Source: CAZDBA01 sp964503615
GTDB taxonomy: Bacteria > Planctomycetota > Planctomycetia > Pirellulales > Pirellulaceae
NCBI GenBank assembly: GCA_964503615.1
Contig: CAZDBA010000189.1
Span: forward strand, 1-8,678
Direction of reading: 5' to 3'
DNA: 8,678 nt
A model generated the notes under the pieces. That model was not told the origin of the DNA and made no database searches. It saw only the letters and a list, made by a program, of their open reading frames with translations. The number at the start of each line of letters is the position of its first letter. Position 1 is the first letter of the stretch. The translations under genes were made by a program, and so were the position numbers. Positions 6,699 to 8,678 of the stretch are shown here, one piece after another.

Positions 6699-6815
6699 GC
6701 CAACTAGAAGACTGTTCGGCCTGTTGTAATTTTCGCCTGAGTTTTAATTTGGACGATTACCCTTCATGAATTCCCCTTATTGTAGTGTTGTCGTTTGGTT
6801 TACGCATCGAATTTA

Positions 6816-6854
6816 CACTTGTTCGTTGGATAAAACTGTCTAAAACAACAAGTG
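6816..6854. repeat. 8-bp inverted repeat upstream of polX
   Basis: CACTTGTT (6816-6823) and AACAAGTG (6847-6854) are exact reverse complements around 23 bases. The loop includes a TAAAAC direct repeat (6831-6836 and 6841-6846). The element encloses the weak polX promoter candidate, so it could be an operator. Chance occurrence is possible at this length. Confidence 0.35.
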
Positions 6855-6941
6855 GATTGGGTGGGATTTAACGAATTTAGCGTGGGCAGCTCAACTCAAT
6901 CTGTCTTATTAGAACAGAACGATGCGTAAGTGTAGCCAGGG

Positions 6942-8675
6942 ATGACAAACGAACAGATCGCAAAAAACTTATCTCAATTGGCCGACCTCTTGGAATTTAC
7001 TGGCGCCAACCCGTTTCGGTTAAGGGCTTATCGAAACGGCGCACGAATTATCCGCGACATGACCGATGCGGTGGCCGCCTTGGTTGCCGAGAAATCTGAC
7101 TTAACTCAATTCGATGGGATCGGGAAAAGTGTCTCGCAAAAATGCGTTGAGCTGGTCGAGACGGGAAAGCTCGATCAGATGGAAGAACTGTTGGAAGAGG
7201 TGCCCAAATCTGTTTTGGATTTGCTGAACATCCCTGGGCTTGGCCCCAAGAAGGCGGCAGTACTCTATAACGACCTGAACATCGTTTCTTTGGATCAACT
7301 TAAGGCGGCATGCGAAGCGGAGCAGCTGCAGAAACTGCCTGGGTTCGGAGCGAAAACCGAAAAGTCGATCTTGGAGGGGCTGGCGTTTGCGGCAACGGCC
7401 GGCAAGCGAATTCTGTGGGCCGAAGCAAATCAAATCGCTCAACAGCTGTTGGTACACATGAATGACTGTTCGGCGATAACTCAAATGGAGTTTGCCGGCA
7501 GCTACCGACGCGGCAAGGAAACGATCGGTGATCTGGACTTGTTGGTCGAAACCACCGACGGCAAAACAGTGATGGACCACTTTATGGAGTGGAATCGCGT
7601 TAGCAGTGTGATCGCGCGAGGCGACTCAAAGTTGTCGGTTCGTTTGGATGATGACTTTCAAATCGATCTAAGGGTGGTCGACGGCGATGCGTTTGGCGCA
7701 TCACTGCAGTACTTTACGGGTTCAAAAGAACACAACGTACGCGTGCGAGGGCTTGCACGGCAGAATGGAATGAAAGTCAACGAGTGGGGCGTGTTCCAAG
7801 TCGACGACGCAGGGAACGAAACCAAAATCGCAGGTGCAACCGAAAAAGAAGTCTATGCCGCATTGGGCCTGCCTGTTTTCTATCCTGAGACGCGTGAGGA
7901 TCGACGTGAGTTCGAATGGTCACATCGAAAAACGGTTCCCCGACTCGTAAAAGAAAAAGACATCCTTGGCGATTTGCACATGCATACTACCGCTACCGAC
8001 GGCAAAAACTCGATCGAAGAGATGGCCGCTGCAGCTCGTGAACGAGGGTTAAAGTACATCGCGATCACCGACCATTCAAAACGAGTCACCATGGCAAACG
8101 GCCTGGATGGAACACGCGCCCGCGCACAGTGGAAAAAAATTGACAAGCTCAACGCTCAGGCCGATGACGATTTTTTGATTCTCAAAAGTATCGAATGTGA
8201 TATTCTGGAAAAAGGCGGAATGGATCTTTCCGATCGCACACTTGCCAAAGCCGATTTTGTAATCGCCAGCGTCCACTATGGTCAAAAACAGTCGATCCAG
8301 CAGATTACCGATCGAATCATTGGTGCGTTAGAGAACCCCCACGTCAGTATGCTCGCGCACCCAACTGGCAGGCTGCTCAATAAACGCGAGGCGTATGCGG
8401 TGGACATCCAAGCGGTGTTCCAATGCGCCAAAGAGAATAACAAGTTGCTGGAGCTAAACGCGAATCCGATGCGTCTGGACCTAAACGATGTATATCTCTT
8501 GAAGGCCAAGGAGATGGGGATTCCGGTCGTGATCAACACAGACGCCCACAGCGTTCGTGGATTGGTCAATATGAAGTACGGGATCAAACAGGCAAGACGT
8601 GGCTATCTAACCAAAAAAGACGTTGCCAACACAAGAACGTGGGCAGAGATGAAAGAGCTTTTTCAGAAAGGTTAG
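6942..8675 (+). CDS. polX: DNA polymerase/3'-5' exonuclease PolX (family X polymerase with PHP domain)
   Basis: A complete 577-residue family X polymerase, close to the usual bacterial PolX length. It fills short gaps in DNA during base excision repair and has metal-dependent nuclease activity. The 8-kDa region opens with N-P-F-R-L-R-A-Y-R (23-31). Helix-hairpin-helix motifs follow: F-D-G-I-G-K-S (57-63), I-P-G-L-G-P-K-K (97-104) and L-P-G-F-G-A-K-T (132-139). The palm has G-S-Y-R-R-G-K (186-192) and the catalytic aspartates D197, D199 (G-D-L-D-L-L) and D242 (Q-I-D-L-R). The PHP domain carries all nine expected metal ligands: H346, H348, D353, H378, E418, H445, H473, D534 and H536. Nuclease activity is therefore likely kept. 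The start matches the family N-terminus. AGGG touches the ATG directly, so there is no well-placed Shine-Dalgarno. Confidence 0.95.
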   Translation: MTNEQIAKNLSQLADLLEFTGANPFRLRAYRNGARIIRDMTDAVAALVAEKSDLTQFDGIGKSVSQKCVELVETGKLDQMEELLEEVPKSVLDLLNIPGLGPKKAAVLYNDLNIVSLDQLKAACEAEQLQKLPGFGAKTEKSILEGLAFAATAGKRILWAEANQIAQQLLVHMNDCSAITQMEFAGSYRRGKETIGDLDLLVETTDGKTVMDHFMEWNRVSSVIARGDSKLSVRLDDDFQIDLRVVDGDAFGASLQYFTGSKEHNVRVRGLARQNGMKVNEWGVFQVDDAGNETKIAGATEKEVYAALGLPVFYPETREDRREFEWSHRKTVPRLVKEKDILGDLHMHTTATDGKNSIEEMAAAARERGLKYIAITDHSKRVTMANGLDGTRARAQWKKIDKLNAQADDDFLILKSIECDILEKGGMDLSDRTLAKADFVIASVHYGQKQSIQQITDRIIGALENPHVSMLAHPTGRLLNKREAYAVDIQAVFQCAKENNKLLELNANPMRLDLNDVYLLKAKEMGIPVVINTDAHSVRGLVNMKYGIKQARRGYLTKKDVANTRTWAEMKELFQKG

Positions 8676-8678
8676 CCG

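Larger units (their letters stand above)
6580..6941. other. Divergent non-coding region between the redoxin-like pair and polX
   Basis: 362 bases holding the minus-strand promoter at 6672-6698 and an 8-bp inverted repeat at 6816-6854. For polX the only candidate I can offer is TTGTTC (6819-6824) and TAAAAC (6841-6846), 16 bases apart and weak. A 37-codon cysteine-bearing frame lies at 6656-6769 but has no clear ribosome binding site. Nothing else gene-like is seen. Confidence 0.55.

Noticed and set aside
7101..7580. 159-residue minus-strand frame inside polX
   Set aside because: It is antisense to the helix-hairpin-helix and palm domains of a complete PolX and has no motif of its own.
1..8678. 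Defence island, toxin-antitoxin, CRISPR or mobile element
   Set aside because: No repeat-spacer pattern, transposase, integrase, nuclease-effector pair or attachment-site duplication is visible. The only nuclease is the PHP domain of housekeeping PolX.

Overview
The window is ordinary chromosomal DNA of moderate GC from a bacterium. The gene content and the patchy Shine-Dalgarno signals suggest a planctomycete, perhaps of the Pirellulaceae. That assignment is inferred from general gene style; no marker gene here proves it. I see no insertion sequence, CRISPR array, tRNA, rRNA or prophage signature.

Layout from left to right. (1) Positions 1-284 on the minus strand hold the N-terminal part of a RimI-type N-acetyltransferase that runs off the left edge. 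(2) A non-coding stretch of about 520 bases (285-802) separates it from a divergent plus-strand gene pair; it carries two inverted repeats. (3) A membrane-bound family 2/21-like glycosyltransferase (803-2095) overlaps by 4 nt (ATGA) a B12-binding-type radical SAM protein (2092-3432). The pair resembles HpnI and HpnJ of hopanoid biosynthesis, but no other hopanoid gene is in view. (4) After a 45-base convergent gap come two minus-strand genes (3478-5004 and 5077-6579). They are diverged tandem paralogs. Each product has a basic N-terminus, one membrane anchor, a helical repeat-like middle and a C-terminal thioredoxin/TlpA-like domain that lacks the active-site cysteines. (5) A divergent non-coding region of about 360 bases (6580-6941) holds a good promoter candidate for the paralog pair. 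(6) A complete DNA polymerase X with a PHP domain occupies 6942-8675, almost to the right edge.

How the genes work together. The glycosyltransferase and radical SAM protein are translationally coupled and probably act in sequence on one lipid-linked glycan or glycolipid. The two redoxin-like proteins probably form one transcript and may work as a pair outside the cytoplasm, as binding or scaffold proteins rather than as oxidoreductases. RimI (ribosomal protein modification) and PolX (DNA repair) are housekeeping genes with no evident link to the others. The parts least explained by known biology are the cysteine-free redoxin paralogs and the HpnI/HpnJ-like pair without partners.
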